This document shows positions 37,175 through 44,385 of a DNA stretch of 64,000 nucleotides, one piece after another. The stretch comes from Anderseniella sp963700885 (GTDB taxonomy: Bacteria; Pseudomonadota; Alphaproteobacteria; Rhizobiales; Aestuariivirgaceae). The stretch is from NCBI GenBank assembly GCA_963700885.1, contig CAVOZJ010000024.1:1-64000 (forward strand), in the 5' to 3' direction. The notes under the pieces are model-generated. The model was not told where the DNA came from. It saw only the letters and a list, made by a program, of their open reading frames with translations, and did not search any database. Position 1 is the first letter of the stretch; each line of letters opens with the position of its first letter. Made by a program: the position numbers and the translations under genes.

Positions 37175-37471
37175 GACTTGAATGCTGCATTTAATCGACA
37201 CTGATTAACAGAAGCATCTGTACTCGAGGCAAAAAAATTCTTGAGTTTACCGGGACGAAATTTGCGCATTGTTGTTTGAGTTGAAGCACGAGGTTTTGCG
37301 AACTGCCGGATTGCCGGATTTCTTCTGTCCGCAAAGCTTGCTGGAAGGGGGTCGACTCCCGGACTCGGGGCAAGCGTGCGTAGATGCCCGCAATACCTCT
37401 TCGCAATCACAAGCCTAATAACATTAATTATGATTGCCTTATCATTCTGATAATTTACTGTTATCGCCATA
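37175..37471. promoter_or_regulatory. Divergent promoter region between the B12-binding gene and oxyR
   Basis: About 300 nt whose right half is AT-rich. It holds the palindrome TTATCA-TTC-TGATAA at 37439-37453, 18 nt before the oxyR ATG, and further AT-rich half sites to its left. LysR regulators usually bind and control such divergent regions, so OxyR may regulate both itself and the B12 gene. The -35 and -10 elements could not be fixed. Confidence 0.5.
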
Positions 37472-38362
37472 ATGACAACCCTGCGTCAGCTCAGATACCT
37501 TGAGGCAATCGCCCGGCATAGCCATTTCGGCAAGGCTGCTGCGGAATGTTCCGTTACCCAGCCGGCGCTGTCTCAACAAATCAAGGAGCTTGAGCAGAGG
37601 TGGGGCGTGGCATTGCTGGAAAGGTCGCCCAAGCAGGTATCCTTAACCTCGGAAGGTGTAGAGGCGGTGCGCCGCGCCAGAATAATTTTGTCGGAAGTGT
37701 CTGATCTTGAGGATTTTGCACGACAACGAACCGGCACACTAAGCGGCGTGTTGCGCCTTGGTGCCATTCCTTCCATTGCGCCATATCTGCTGCCGGCCAT
37801 GCTCACCGGATTGTCAGTCAGATATCCAGATGTTGATTTACGCCTGCGCGAAACAATTACGGAAACCCTGGTTGACGAACTGAAAGCAGGCAAACTGGAT
37901 GTGATCGTTGCGGCATTACCGCTCAAGTCACCTGAGGTCGAAGTGCAGGAACTGTTCGTCGACAATTTCCTGCTGGCAATCAGGGATAATGAACAGTTGT
38001 CGCCTGATATGCTGGCAACGCCAGCCATGATTGGTGAAGATCGCCTGTTGCTGATGGGCGAGGGACATTGCCTGCGTGAACAGGTCTTGAGCTATTGCAA
38101 TATTGGTGCTTCGAAATTGTCGCGGGCAATGGGAGCGTCTTCGCTGAGCACAATCGTGCAAATGGTAGCAAACGGGCATGGCGTTACCCTGCTGCCGGAG
38201 ATGTGTATTCGCCAACAGCTACCGGATAATCGTATCCGCCTGTTGAGATTTGTGGGAGAACAACCGTCAAGAACTGTTGCGATGGCGTGGCGCAAGTCAA
38301 CACCTCTGCGGGATGACTACATGGCATTGGCGCATTTGATGCTGGATGGCTGGAATGGCTGA
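37472..38362 (+). CDS. oxyR: Hydrogen peroxide-sensing LysR regulator OxyR
   Basis: 296 residues: N-terminal winged helix (LRQLRYLEAIARHSHFGKAA, ALSQQIKELE) and a LysR effector domain. Cys200 in GEGHCLREQ and Cys209 in LSYC match E. coli OxyR Cys199 and Cys208 in both surroundings and spacing, so the disulfide switch should work. Overlaps the following hydrolase gene. No katG, ahpC or dps is nearby; its divergent partner is the B12-binding protein. Confidence 0.92.
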   Translation: MTTLRQLRYLEAIARHSHFGKAAAECSVTQPALSQQIKELEQRWGVALLERSPKQVSLTSEGVEAVRRARIILSEVSDLEDFARQRTGTLSGVLRLGAIPSIAPYLLPAMLTGLSVRYPDVDLRLRETITETLVDELKAGKLDVIVAALPLKSPEVEVQELFVDNFLLAIRDNEQLSPDMLATPAMIGEDRLLLMGEGHCLREQVLSYCNIGASKLSRAMGASSLSTIVQMVANGHGVTLLPEMCIRQQLPDNRIRLLRFVGEQPSRTVAMAWRKSTPLRDDYMALAHLMLDGWNG

Positions 38363-39056
38363 ACCTCTGTTGCTGATACCCGGGTTGATGTGCACCGGCG
38401 CCTTGTTCAAACCACAGATAGATGCATTTTCAGGTAGCCGCGAGGTTATCATCGCCAATCATTGCAGCGCTGGTGACATGACCGGAATTGCCCGTCACAT
38501 ACTTAGCGATGCACCCGACAGTTTCGCGCTGGCCGGTCTGTCTATGGGGGTGTATCTGTCCCTGGAAATTATGGCCCTTGCACCTGATCGCGTCACACGA
38601 CTGGCTTTACTGGATGGCAAGGCCAGACTGGATACCCCGCAACAGTCTGCTGCGCGTCGTGGATTGATCGCGATGGCCGATGAAGGCAACTACCTGAAAA
38701 TCACGACAGAAGTTTTGCTGGACCGTTTGATTGCTCCCGGCAGCGTTACTGAACCGGCGTTGTGCAACACCATCATCCAGATGGCAATTGACACAGGCGA
38801 AAAGGTGTTCAGGCGCCAGATGGCCGCTATCCTTGATCGATCTGACTATCTGGCAGGACTGGCCGATATTGCATGTCCGGCGTTGATTTTGACCGGGGAT
38901 CTGGATGTGATTACGCCGCCTGAATGCGCCATGGAAATGGCAACGAGGATTCCACATGCAATGCTTGATCTCGTCCCGCAATGTGGACACCTGTCTACGT
39001 TGGAAAAACCGGAGATGGTCAACAAAGCCATGCAGGCCTGGCTGGATAAAACGTAA
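38355..39056 (+). CDS. Alpha/beta hydrolase coupled to oxyR
   Basis: About 233 residues. Two in-frame ATGs, at 38346 and 38355, both lie inside the oxyR 3' end, so it is translationally coupled. Fold features: LLLIPGLMCTGALF with the oxyanion region, nucleophile GLSMGVY, acid in LTGDLDVITPP and His in QCGHLSTLE. The substrate is unknown. The context hints at handling a peroxide- or redox-related ester, but nothing in the sequence proves it. Confidence 0.9.
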   Translation: MAEPLLLIPGLMCTGALFKPQIDAFSGSREVIIANHCSAGDMTGIARHILSDAPDSFALAGLSMGVYLSLEIMALAPDRVTRLALLDGKARLDTPQQSAARRGLIAMADEGNYLKITTEVLLDRLIAPGSVTEPALCNTIIQMAIDTGEKVFRRQMAAILDRSDYLAGLADIACPALILTGDLDVITPPECAMEMATRIPHAMLDLVPQCGHLSTLEKPEMVNKAMQAWLDKT

Positions 39057-39089
39057 GTAATGCTGACATTATTCGTGATTTGACGGCAA

Positions 39090-39118
39090 TTGAACAAAAA
39101 GGGCATTATTTGCATATT
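39090..39118 (+). promoter_or_regulatory. Promoter-like site of the first short transcript
   Basis: TTGAAC at 39090-39095, 17-nt spacer, CATATT at 39113-39118. A second overlapping choice is TTGACG at 39080-39085 with CATTAT at 39104-39109. A start near 39116-39125 would put a strong Shine-Dalgarno sequence at the very 5' end. Confidence 0.4.
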
Positions 39119-39142
39119 CGCAAACCAAGGAGGTCTACAAAA

Positions 39143-39172
39143 ATGACTCCGCCAAAGCAAAGTTTGCTGTAG
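39143..39172 (+). CDS. Nine-codon ORF behind a perfect Shine-Dalgarno (leader peptide candidate)
   Basis: AAGGAGGT at 39127-39134 lies eight bases before an ATG that opens MTPPKQSLL and stops at TAG. The ribosome-binding site is among the strongest in the window, far better than the ORF length would justify. It may be a leader peptide, a leaderless-type sRNA with a decoy site, or the start of a decayed gene. Confidence 0.3.
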   Translation: MTPPKQSLL

Positions 39173-39319
39173 TCGGCTGATCGGGAAAGAAGCAGTATCG
39201 CTTGGGCCTGAATGCCTGATTGCAGCCTATCCGACATACAAAATTATGAAGTTCCGGACAATAATGTCCGTATTACGAAATGCCTGGTTGTTAAATCGGG
39301 TAAAGGCAAAAAAGCCATC

Positions 39320-39360
39320 GGCCCCGTGCGGTTAAACGATCCGCCGGGGCCTGTTTGTTG
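39320..39360 (+). terminator. Hairpin terminator
   Basis: Arms GGCCCCGTGCGG (39320-39331) and CCGCCGGGGCC (39341-39351) pair over 11 bp with one bulged T and a 9-nt loop, followed by the T-rich tgtttgttg. It would end either transcript 1 or the oxyR-hydrolase transcript. Confidence 0.6.
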
Positions 39361-39424
39361 GGTGGAAATTGAACGAAAGTGCTCAGGCTTCGAGCAGGGC
39401 AGATGTGCTCACGAAAATCGTGAT

Positions 39425-39453
39425 TTGACCAATGGTTAACAAATTGTTACATT
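39425..39453 (+). promoter_or_regulatory. Sigma-70-type promoter of candidate small RNA 2
   Basis: TTGACC at 39425-39430, a 17-nt spacer, TACATT at 39448-39453. The predicted start is about 39460. Confidence 0.55.
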
Positions 39454-39459
39454 TCGTGA

Positions 39460-39717
39460 CTTAATAGCGAAGTTCGCTCGTATAAGGCGATCACGCTGTG
39501 GACGCGTATAAAACGCAAAGATTCAATTTGAGCGTTTGTGACGTGTGTAGGAGAATGGTCGATCAGGAACAGGCGGGTCCCAAATCCCCTGCTATTCCCG
39601 CTAATCTGGTCGATTTGGGCCTGGGAAATAAGAAGCTCCCCCTCGCTTCGAAACCGGGTTTTCTCTAGAGTCTGCAACCCCGCACATCACCCCAATGTGC
39701 GGGGTTGTTTTATTTAA
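39460..39717 (+). ncRNA. Candidate structured small RNA 2, about 255 nt
   Basis: Runs from the promoter at 39425-39453 to a canonical terminator. Stems visible: AGCGA-agt-TCGCT at 39466-39478, AAACGC pairing with GCGTTT around 39508-39537, and CCCAAATC pairing with GATTTGGG (with GG and CC outside, one bulge) around 39580-39625. No good ORF with a ribosome-binding site. The size is longer than most 6S RNAs and I could not match it to 6S, SRP or tmRNA. Confidence 0.5.
39678..39717 (+). terminator. Strong rho-independent terminator
   Basis: Perfect 12-bp stem, AACCCCGCACAT (39678-39689) with ATGTGCGGGGTT (39697-39708), 7-nt loop, then gttttattt. The best terminator in the window; it lies 230 nt before parE and does not follow any CDS directly. 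Confidence 0.88.
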
Positions 39718-39950
39718 GTCATGATGTTGGCCATGGGGTAAAGCCAGTGACAATTTGCGAGCGTTGAAAGTATACCCTAAACGACACCACAATTGTTGTT
39801 CCATTTGTTATTGCTGGTCAAACTGGAGCCGCCAATTTGGGGCCTTTTTGTTGGCGAATGTCGCATTTCATGGCCAACGCGTGCAATACTGCAGATTGAT
39901 GATTCGCCACGATAACTCTTTGGGACCTGTCCCTGACAACCGGAAAACGA

Positions 39951-42005
39951 ATGTCCAAATCCCTTGACCTGTTTGGCAGCACTGAAACGACACCTGCGGT
40001 TGCGAAACCTGTACGTGCTGCTCCGGCGGTTGCGCCAGCAAGAGCGCACAGGCATCCTGCTGCAGAAGCAGGCTACACTGCTGCAGATATCGAGGTGCTG
40101 GAAGGGCTGGAACCTGTTCGACGACGCCCCGGAATGTACATCGGTGGTACTGATGAAAAAGCATTGCATCACCTGTTTGCCGAAGTCATCGATAATTCCA
40201 TGGATGAGGCGGTGGCTGGCCACGCCACGTTTATCGAAGTTGATTATGATGCGGACGGTTTTTTGTCCGTGTCGGACAACGGCCGGGGCATTCCCATCGA
40301 CCCGCATCCCAAGTTCAGGGACAAGTCCGCTCTGGAAGTTATTATGACTACTTTGCACGCCGGCGGGAAATTCAATTCAAAAGTCTATGAGACGTCCGGC
40401 GGGTTGCATGGCGTTGGCGTGTCGGTAGTCAATGCGCTGGCTGAAGTTCTCGAGGTCGAAGTCGCCCGCAATCAGATATTGTATCGTCAGGTTTATTCCC
40501 GCGGTGCCGCTCAAGGTCCGATTGTCAAAGAAGGCAAGGTTCACAACCGGCGTGGCACAAAGGTGCGGTTCAGACCTGATGAGCAGATTTTTGGCAAGGG
40601 CGCAAAGTTCAAACCGGCACGATTGTTCAAGATGGCGCGATCCAAGGCCTACTTGTTTGGTGGTGTCGAGATTCGCTGGTCGGTTGACCCTGTTCACCTC
40701 GCGGACAGGGACGAAACTCCGCAAAAGGCTAACCTGCATTTTCCCGGCGGTTTGAAGGATTATCTTGAGGAAGCGATTCATGGCCGGCCTCGGGTAGTGG
40801 ATGAGATTTTTGCCGGCAAGGTGAAAAAAGAGGGTGGACACGGGTCTGTCGAATGGGCGGTCGCATGGTTCGGTGGTGCAGACGGGTTTGTCTCTTCCTA
40901 TTGCAATACGGTTCCCACGGCCGAAGGCGGCACTCACGAACAGGGGCTTCGCTTTGCGCTTAGCCGATCCTTGAAAAATTATGCTGAACTTTCCGGCAAC
41001 AAACGCGGGTCGGTAATTACGACGGACGACGTGTTGTCGTCTGCCGGCATAATGTTGTCGGTATTTATTCGCGAGCCTGAATTCCAGGGACAAACCAAGG
41101 AGAAGCTTGCCACATCTGAAGCATCCCGTATTGTAGACAAGGCTATATCTGATCATTTTGACCACTGGCTGACAGGCCATCCGGCCCAGGCCGACAAGCT
41201 GTTGGACTGGGTTCTTGAACGTGCCGAAGAACGTCTTCGCCGCCGGGCCGAGCGCGATGTTGGCCGCAAGACTGCAGTGCGCAAACTGCGTCTGCCAGGC
41301 AAGCTGGCAGATTGCGCTTCGTCCGGCCGCGAAGGCTCCGAACTGTTTATCGTGGAAGGCGATTCCGCCGGTGGTTCCGCCAAGCAGGCTCGCAACCGGA
41401 AGAATCAGGCCATTTTGCCATTGCGGGGGAAGATCCTCAACGTTGCCTCTGCAACTCGTGACAAGCTGAGCGCCAATCAGCAGTTAAGTGATCTTTTGCA
41501 GGCCCTGGGGTGCGGCACGGGAGACAAGTATCGGGAAGATGATTTGCGCTATGAGAAGGTCATTATCATGACCGACGCTGACGTTGATGGCGCGCATATT
41601 GCTTCCTTGCTCATCACATTTTTTTACCGCCTGATGCCGGTACTCATCGAACAGGGCCACCTTTATCTGGCTGTGCCACCGTTGTACCGCCTGGTGCAGG
41701 GTACAAAATCTGCATATGCGCGTGACGATGCCCACAAGGACGAATTGCTGGCGGGTGAATTTTCAGGCAGGGGCAAAGTGGAAGTTTCGCGTTTCAAGGG
41801 TTTGGGTGAAATGTTGCCGGCTCAACTCAAGGAAACAACAATGAACCCTGCCAACCGGACCTTGTTGCAGGTCCGGATGGCTCGAAGTGAAGCTGAAGTG
41901 ACAGCTCGTGTCGTCCGGCAACTCATGGGCAACAAGCCCGAGGATCGCTTCAATTTCATCACCGAACGTGCCCAGTTTGTGGATGACACCGAACTGGATA
42001 TCTGA
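39951..42005 (+). CDS. parE: DNA topoisomerase IV subunit B
   Basis: ATPase subunit of the chromosome-decatenating type II topoisomerase. 684 residues: after a variable Ala/Pro-rich start of about 40, GHKL motifs EVIDNSMDEA, DNGRGIP, GGLHGVGVSVVNAL; the transducer domain; and the TOPRIM domain with EGDSAGGSAKQARNR and IMTDADVDGAHI. The tail KGLGEMLPAQLKETTMNP matches ParE rather than GyrB. ParC is elsewhere. Confidence 0.95.
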   Translation: MSKSLDLFGSTETTPAVAKPVRAAPAVAPARAHRHPAAEAGYTAADIEVLEGLEPVRRRPGMYIGGTDEKALHHLFAEVIDNSMDEAVAGHATFIEVDYDADGFLSVSDNGRGIPIDPHPKFRDKSALEVIMTTLHAGGKFNSKVYETSGGLHGVGVSVVNALAEVLEVEVARNQILYRQVYSRGAAQGPIVKEGKVHNRRGTKVRFRPDEQIFGKGAKFKPARLFKMARSKAYLFGGVEIRWSVDPVHLADRDETPQKANLHFPGGLKDYLEEAIHGRPRVVDEIFAGKVKKEGGHGSVEWAVAWFGGADGFVSSYCNTVPTAEGGTHEQGLRFALSRSLKNYAELSGNKRGSVITTDDVLSSAGIMLSVFIREPEFQGQTKEKLATSEASRIVDKAISDHFDHWLTGHPAQADKLLDWVLERAEERLRRRAERDVGRKTAVRKLRLPGKLADCASSGREGSELFIVEGDSAGGSAKQARNRKNQAILPLRGKILNVASATRDKLSANQQLSDLLQALGCGTGDKYREDDLRYEKVIIMTDADVDGAHIASLLITFFYRLMPVLIEQGHLYLAVPPLYRLVQGTKSAYARDDAHKDELLAGEFSGRGKVEVSRFKGLGEMLPAQLKETTMNPANRTLLQVRMARSEAEVTARVVRQLMGNKPEDRFNFITERAQFVDDTELDI

Positions 42006-42138
42006 AGCTTCAACCATACTGACACTATGGTGACAATCACGGAAATGTGAGGTATGGTTTCTGATTTGCACGAGCAGCCGGGTTCACGGCGGTGCGGTTT
42101 CGGATTGTTTTTGAAATGCCGGTGCTGGGGACCGCCAA

Positions 42139-42186
42139 ATCAGTGTGGATTTTGATTGAATCAATCAAAATCCATAAAACTGATCG
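42139..42186 (+). repeat. 48-bp palindromic repeat, copy A
   Basis: Core perfect inverted repeat TGGATTTTGATTG (42146-42158), AAT, CAATCAAAATCCA (42162-42174), followed by taaaactgatcg. It matches copy B (reverse strand) at 40 of 48 positions. It overlaps the likely start codon of the desaturase gene. An 8-bp stem, ATGGGTTC-aaga-GAACCCAT with TTT after it, follows at 42211-42233. Confidence 0.8.
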
Positions 42187-43195
42187 CTGCCAAAGTGATA
42201 GATCAACTTTATGGGTTCAAGAGAACCCATTTTGCTATAGGGCAGCCCGCGAATGGCCCACCTGGGTTGCGCTGGTTGCCTGTTACGCCATCTGGTTTCT
42301 TGCAATCGTCTGGCACGACGTGCTGGGGTGGTTGTGGTTTGTGCCTGCTGCTTTGATGGTTGCTTTTCATTCTTCGTTGCAGCACGAGGCATTACACGGA
42401 CACCCGACCCGATCCGGCTTGTTGAACGAAGTATTGGTATTTCCTGCTCTTGGCCTGTTCGTGCCATACCGTCGTTTTCGCGATACCCACCTGCGGCACC
42501 ACAACAATGTTCTGTTGACGGATCCCTATGACGACCCCGAAAGCTGGTATCTCAGTCGCCGCGACTGGCATCATACCAGCCCGTCGATGCGGTGTTTGCT
42601 GGCAGTTAATGCCACCCTGGCTGGTCGAATTTTGATCGGTCCGGCATTGGCGCTGTATGGTTTCTGGCGCAATGACCTCAGGTTGATACTTGCCGGGGAC
42701 CGGAGTGTGATCCGGGCGTATTTCCTGCACCTTGCAGGCGCGGTGCCTGTCATGGCGCTACTCGTGTGGGCAGGCGTTCCGCTCTGGATTTACGGGCTTT
42801 GTGCAGCTTATCCGGGTATGTCAATCCTGATGATCCGCACTTTCATAGAGCATCGGGCAGAAGAAACTGTTTCCGAGCGAACGGCTGTAGTAGAAGCCGG
42901 CATTGTGATGCGCTTGTTGTTTCTCAACAACAATTTTCACGCGGTTCATCATGACCATCCATGTATGCCGTGGTTTGAGTTGCCTGCTACCTGGCAGCAA
43001 CAGAAGCTCGAAACCTTGCGGTGCAATGCAGGATATTACTATCCAGGTGGATATCTTCAGGTTGCCTTGCATTGGTTGTTGCGCCGCCGGGAGCCGATCG
43101 AACATCCGTTCATGCGGCGCAATATTGATGATGCCCGCGATGGAACATTTCAACCTCAGAAGTCCCGGTTTTGGAGTTGCCCCGTCCCAGCTTGA
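42143..43195 (+). CDS. Fatty acid desaturase-family membrane protein
   Basis: Up to about 350 residues. Three His boxes: HSSLQHEALHGHP, DTHLRHHNN and NNFHAVHHDHP, the di-iron ligands, with four or more hydrophobic segments between them (LVACYAIWFLAIVW, LHLAGAVPVMALLVWAG). The substrate could be an acyl lipid, fatty acid or carotenoid. The start is uncertain: GTG 42143 or TTG 42152, both inside repeat A; the first about 30 residues have no family match. No operon partner; flanked by repeats A and B in opposite orientation. Confidence 0.85.
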   Translation: MWILIESIKIHKTDRCQSDRSTLWVQENPFCYRAAREWPTWVALVACYAIWFLAIVWHDVLGWLWFVPAALMVAFHSSLQHEALHGHPTRSGLLNEVLVFPALGLFVPYRRFRDTHLRHHNNVLLTDPYDDPESWYLSRRDWHHTSPSMRCLLAVNATLAGRILIGPALALYGFWRNDLRLILAGDRSVIRAYFLHLAGAVPVMALLVWAGVPLWIYGLCAAYPGMSILMIRTFIEHRAEETVSERTAVVEAGIVMRLLFLNNNFHAVHHDHPCMPWFELPATWQQQKLETLRCNAGYYYPGGYLQVALHWLLRRREPIEHPFMRRNIDDARDGTFQPQKSRFWSCPVPA

Positions 43196-43521
43196 AGGAC
43201 ATGCTGAAGTTCTTCGCCAGACAATAGAGCCATGACAGGTAAATAGGTTGAGATACTGCCACTTGCCACAGCTATAGGCGCCAAGGCTTCCGGCGTGGAT
43301 ATAAGCGGACAGCAAGCACCAGCGTGCGCAATATTGTCCCACCAGACCTTCATGGGTTCGCTTGCACATTGAAATCGATCAGATTTATGGCTTTTGATTA
43401 GTTCAATCAGAAGCCATACCGATACGAACACGCACATGACACATTCTTTAATTGTAATGCTGCGGCAACCGGGGCATGGTCCGCGCCGAAATCAGATTTC
43501 ATGAGAACAAAGGAACGTTTG
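43196..43521. other. 326-nt gap between the desaturase and the parvulin gene
   Basis: Holds repeat copy B at 43376-43423 and the ATGGGTTC block at 43352-43359 that also follows copy A. A minus-strand ORF at 43156-43437 has no gene-like features. The leader of ppiC lies at the right end. Confidence 0.6.
43376..43423 (-). repeat. 48-bp palindromic repeat, copy B
   Basis: Reverse-oriented copy. On the minus strand it reads TGGCTTCTGATTG-AAC-TAATCAAAAGCCA, then taaatctgatcg. Relative to copy A the fourth stem pair changes from A-T to C-G on both sides, which preserves the pairing. It lies about 100 nt upstream of the parvulin gene. Confidence 0.8.
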
Positions 43522-44337
43522 ATGTCTTTATCCGTATTTTTGCGCACCGGTTTTTCAGCTGTTGCAATGCTCGCGATCACGAGCGCCATACCTCTACATG
43601 CCGAGGAGGCAAAAGTACTTGCAACCGTTGATGGCCATGCAATCACCAGCGAAGATGTGGAATTTGCGAGAAATTCGCTTGGTGACGCCTTGAACCAGGT
43701 GGCGCCGGAACAGCAACAGGATTTCATTGTCAATATATTGCTTGAGTCACATCTGCTGGCCGATGCCGCGCGCGAGGAAGGTATTGCTGAAACAGAAGCA
43801 TACAAACGCCAGCTCGCATGGCTCGAAGTCCAGGCACTGCGCGAGGCGTATGTGCTCAGCAAGGCAGCCGAACTCGTAACAGAGGCTGAGGTCAAGGCGC
43901 GTTATGATGAAGCGAAATTACAGGTTGCAGGCAAGAAGGAGGTTCAGGCCAGCCACATCCTGTTGAAAACAAGGGAGGAAGCAGAGGCCGTCATTGCTGA
44001 GCTTGACAAGGGAGCCGACTTTGCGGAGCTGGCCAAAACCAGGTCGACAGGACCGTCGGGCCCGCGTGGTGGCGATCTTGGATATTTCGGATCCGGCCGC
44101 ATGGTGCCGGCATTTGAAGCCGCTGTATTTGCCCTCGATACTGGAGCCTACACCAGTCAACCGGTTCAGACCCAATTTGGTTATCATGTTATCAAGAAGG
44201 TTGATGAGCGCGAACAGGCCTTTCCTGAACTGAAAGATGTAGCAGACCGCATCCGGGTCAGTTTGCAAGCTGATAAACTACAGGGCATTATCAAGGAACT
44301 TCGTGCAAAGGCGAAGGTTGAGCTAACCAAACCGTAA
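43522..44337 (+). CDS. Periplasmic parvulin-type peptidyl-prolyl isomerase
   Basis: 271 residues from the ATG at 43522, preferred over the ATG at 43501 because AAAGGA lies seven bases before it. Signal peptide ends near PLHAEEA. The SurA/PrsA-like N-terminal helical chaperone region is followed by a PpiC rotamase domain (about 135-235) with ASHILLKTREEA, FAELAKTRSTGPSG, GGDLGYFGSGRMVPAFE and TQFGYHVIKK. Helps fold outer-membrane or secreted proteins. Confidence 0.93.
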   Translation: MSLSVFLRTGFSAVAMLAITSAIPLHAEEAKVLATVDGHAITSEDVEFARNSLGDALNQVAPEQQQDFIVNILLESHLLADAAREEGIAETEAYKRQLAWLEVQALREAYVLSKAAELVTEAEVKARYDEAKLQVAGKKEVQASHILLKTREEAEAVIAELDKGADFAELAKTRSTGPSGPRGGDLGYFGSGRMVPAFEAAVFALDTGAYTSQPVQTQFGYHVIKKVDEREQAFPELKDVADRIRVSLQADKLQGIIKELRAKAKVELTKP

Positions 44338-44385
44338 GCCGGCTGTACATGCCGGACCTGCGGCCATTGCTGGAGGGTCAGTTAG

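Larger units (their letters stand above)
39120..39360 (+). ncRNA. Candidate small transcript 1
   Basis: Delimited by the promoter at 39090-39118 and the terminator-like hairpin at 39320-39351. It contains the stem CGGACA-ataa-TGTCCG at 39255-39270. Could equally be the 3' UTR of the oxyR-hydrolase transcript. No known RNA family recognised. Confidence 0.35.
39057..39950. other. 894-nt gene-poor interval between the hydrolase and parE
   Basis: No convincing conventional gene. It holds two promoter-like sites, several stem-loops and two terminator-like hairpins, arranged as two short transcription units (described separately). A 75-residue ORF at 39212-39439 runs through the first terminator stem and looks like noise. 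From 39720 to 39950 I see nothing beyond the parE leader. Confidence 0.6.

Noticed and set aside
39212..39439. 75-residue ORF in the 39-kb interval
   Set aside because: It reads through the terminator hairpin at 39320-39351 and lacks a ribosome-binding site.
39460..39717. 6S RNA, SRP RNA or tmRNA at candidate RNA 2
   Set aside because: I could not find the single long bulged hairpin of 6S, the GGAA tetraloop motif of SRP RNA or a tRNA-like end, so I left it unnamed.
40377..41180. 267-residue open frame opposite parE
   Set aside because: Antisense of the ATPase and transducer region of ParE; no motif of its own.
42146..42174. FNR-type box in repeat A (TTGAT...ATCAA)
   Set aside because: The half sites are separated by three bases instead of the four required by FNR/FnrL.
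43156..43437. 93-residue minus-strand ORF running through repeat B
   Set aside because: No ribosome-binding site, partly antisense to the desaturase. Its apparent similarity to other N-termini comes only from the shared repeat DNA.
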